Below, piece after piece: positions 32,001 to 32,353 of a stretch of 32,353 bases of DNA (its first letter is position 1; every line of letters begins with the position of its first letter). Both the position numbers and the translations under genes were made by a program. The notes under the pieces are model-generated. The model was given only the letters and a program-made list of their open reading frames with translations, was not told where the DNA came from and ran no database searches. Source of the DNA: JAEUKA01 sp035340095 (GTDB lineage: Bacteria > Myxococcota_A > Polyangia > Palsa-1104 > JAEUJZ01); the NCBI GenBank assembly GCA_035340095.1, contig DAORGN010000031.1:1-32353 (forward strand). The letters run 5' to 3'.

Positions 32001-32353
32001 ACCCAGTGCACCGGATCGACGGCCCAGTGTCTCGTCAACGCGGTCGATCCGACCCAGAACAAGTGCGTCGCTTGCACCGCCAACGCCCAGTGCACGGTGT
32101 CGCCACGACTTCTGTGCGACATCGGCGGCCAGTACAAGTGCGCTTCGTGCCTAAAAGACATGGACTGCGGCGGGACCACACCGTTCTGTTACCAGGACGC
32201 CGTCGACGTAACCAAAAATGTCTGCACCGCGTGCAACGCCGACATGGACTGCGGCGCCGGCAAGTTCTGCTTTGTGCAGACAAACCCGGCAAACAACTTC
32301 TGCGGTGACTGCAAGACCGACGCAGACTGCCCGGCGATGAATCCGGCCTGCGA
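29034..32353 (+). CDS. Giant Cys-rich lipoprotein with MopE-type metal-binding motifs, 5' part
   Basis: One frame is open from the ATG at 29034 to the window end (1106 codons, no stop), so the gene is 3'-truncated. The N-terminus has a long basic region, then SVIGSLLGLFSLLSAC, a lipobox with Cys51; GTG at codon 37 is an alternative start. Residues about 55-230 form a beta-rich domain. From about 245 there are Asp/Asn/Cys motifs of the MopE type: DCDDNDPN, DCDDTNPNIYPGAP, DCDDNDRGVFPGS, DCDDNDPNSHPW with CDGKDNDCDGLIDE, and CDGKDENCNNVDDDC, plus DIDGDGD calcium-type loops. From about 790 on, Cys-rich units recur (CVxCxxxxDC...PACDxxxNxCV). GGGGGAG lies 3 bases before the ATG. It is probably an outer-membrane surface protein; MopE itself binds copper, but the metal here is not known. 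Confidence 0.88.
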   Translation, partial: MTAYRLTGHAVSTSTCLDRPYLRPSSRFRQWLRKNSVIGSLLGLFSLLSACQSEDAVLLQIRPPSGVTINEYAVTVQDHDKHVIVYQSGIQPVSAVSKGRDLFAAPLKLGLKLSTKANYLIHVRASANKLIPDGVIPTSRDDEYFFAAIVNVTGTQQLDADLLDIDPQYDVDFDHFPDATKWTAAVPAAKVTYQTKMNVLDCVDKDPDPTQPKLPTGLYAVDINPLAKPRCGLPFDISCGDSVPPCQDIDGDGDPESTDCDDNDPNRFHGNARPRNCCTCTDKASCAKDHTKLADMSKCMPERCNSDVDYDCTGKRVPCFVDDDCDGYSPNDPVVTQRDCDDTNPNIYPGAPKNCADTSKDWACDGNPSGGCVDCDLDGDGYQRNDKAQGGICPTAAYTSSGKKIDCDDNDRGVFPGSTMYNGPSQIMGFADLAGKEGGGSKVAAMRRLCWNTLVDGTTAQDADCDSTARNGCPTAACDVDGDGFPKDNTPACNPGGLLPVDSNDADYQSFSGAPDHCGDGKPQNGTSDTPCTNDKDGDGYNADADCDDNDPNSHPWATELCDGKDNDCDGLIDELNPDDKGARLVEKSPVTGKNVIMSCTDYYRGECNNTVAATGLKTGRCVCSGIVPGKHDSNALRKACPATVDTAATAPKCFGAQQPTKQTCEAVVANRKDQDCDGRLDAPDGMNLLEYGQACGVNTGTCIAGTVNGCDYTKTNPFSIATGYAVVPAFDEARKYLTCTGATGPSKQLCDGKDENCNNVDDDCSDYGAANSACCKNVAMCVDVAIDFAHCGNCSTACDTATANACVNKQCMCGANPACNGARGMCKNGTTCVECMADADCGDPAKPICKGQDHCVECAANADCAASANGPACDSTAEICVACTAGFGCNGATAHCKVNANPTLNKCVQCLTNSDCSGGTPACDTATNTCVPCLTGFGCSAPNSQCKLGATSAMNQCVQCLVDGNCSGSTPACDTTVNKCVTCTAGNKTQCTGSTAQCLVNAVDPTQNKCVACTANAQCTVSPRLLCDIGGQYKCASCLKDMDCGGTTPFCYQDAVDVTKNVCTACNADMDCGAGKFCFVQTNPANNFCGDCKTDADCPAMNPAC
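31530..32350 (+). repeat. Degenerate tandem Cys-rich repeats within the giant lipoprotein gene
   Basis: Repeated units of roughly 75-130 bases encode CVQCL-type starts, a DC or NC pair, then PACDTxTNxCV and CTAGxGC. The copies starting near 31750 and 31900 are most alike (both NxCVQCL, then GTPACDTAT or STPACDTTV). The array continues to the window edge, so the copy number is unknown. Confidence 0.7.

Noticed and set aside
29737..32308. Thr/Arg-rich plus-strand frames (29737-30762, 31258-31731, 31466-32308) in other phases of the same gene
   Set aside because: They are low-complexity out-of-phase readings of the Cys-rich coding sequence, without plausible starts or family motifs.

Overview
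The window is GC-rich, densely packed bacterial DNA, read from sequence alone. Lipobox and Tat signal peptides, a MopE-type Cys-rich surface lipoprotein, a DUF4476 protein, a GbsR/MarR regulator and menaquinone-based metabolism together suggest a Gram-negative, deltaproteobacterial lineage such as Myxococcota. This is an inference from gene content. No tRNA, rRNA, CRISPR or insertion sequence was seen, and no stretch over 300 bases lacks a gene.

Region 1 (1-880) is the 3' end of an RNase J-type ribonuclease. Region 2 (824-18216) is the highlight: one continuous locus that appears to encode every step from phosphoenolpyruvate plus erythrose-4-phosphate to chorismate and on to methylated menaquinone, plus a long-chain polyprenyl diphosphate synthase for the side chain. 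I count 17 catalytic activities in 14 ORFs, with three gene fusions (AroK-AroB, AroD-AroE, MenD-MenH). The long minus-strand arm runs gbsR-like regulator, polyprenyl synthase, aroF, menG, menF, menDH, menB, menA, menC, menE. A second minus-strand arm is aroKB-aroA-aroC. The plus-strand pair aroDE-menI lies between them. Most junctions inside the arms are 4-base ATGA overlaps or gaps below 10 bases, which suggests translational coupling. The lead gene is a GbsR/MarR-type regulator behind a recognisable promoter.

Region 3 (18430-24379) holds envelope and metabolic genes: a secreted DUF4476 protein with a proline-rich tandem repeat, a PLP-dependent decarboxylase, an unknown lipoprotein, adenine deaminase, and a Tat-exported lipoprotein esterase. 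Region 4 (24401-27213, minus) is a cytoplasmic esterase paralogue, a nucleotide-sugar 6-dehydrogenase and a fused MoaD-MoaE molybdopterin synthase. Region 5 (27258-32353) has two membrane-anchored proteins of unknown function and the start of a very large lipoprotein with MopE-type Asp/Cys metal-binding motifs and Cys-rich repeats. That gene runs off the window end.

Several genes without a Shine-Dalgarno have a TANNNT hexamer about 6-8 bases before the ATG, a pattern that fits leaderless transcription.
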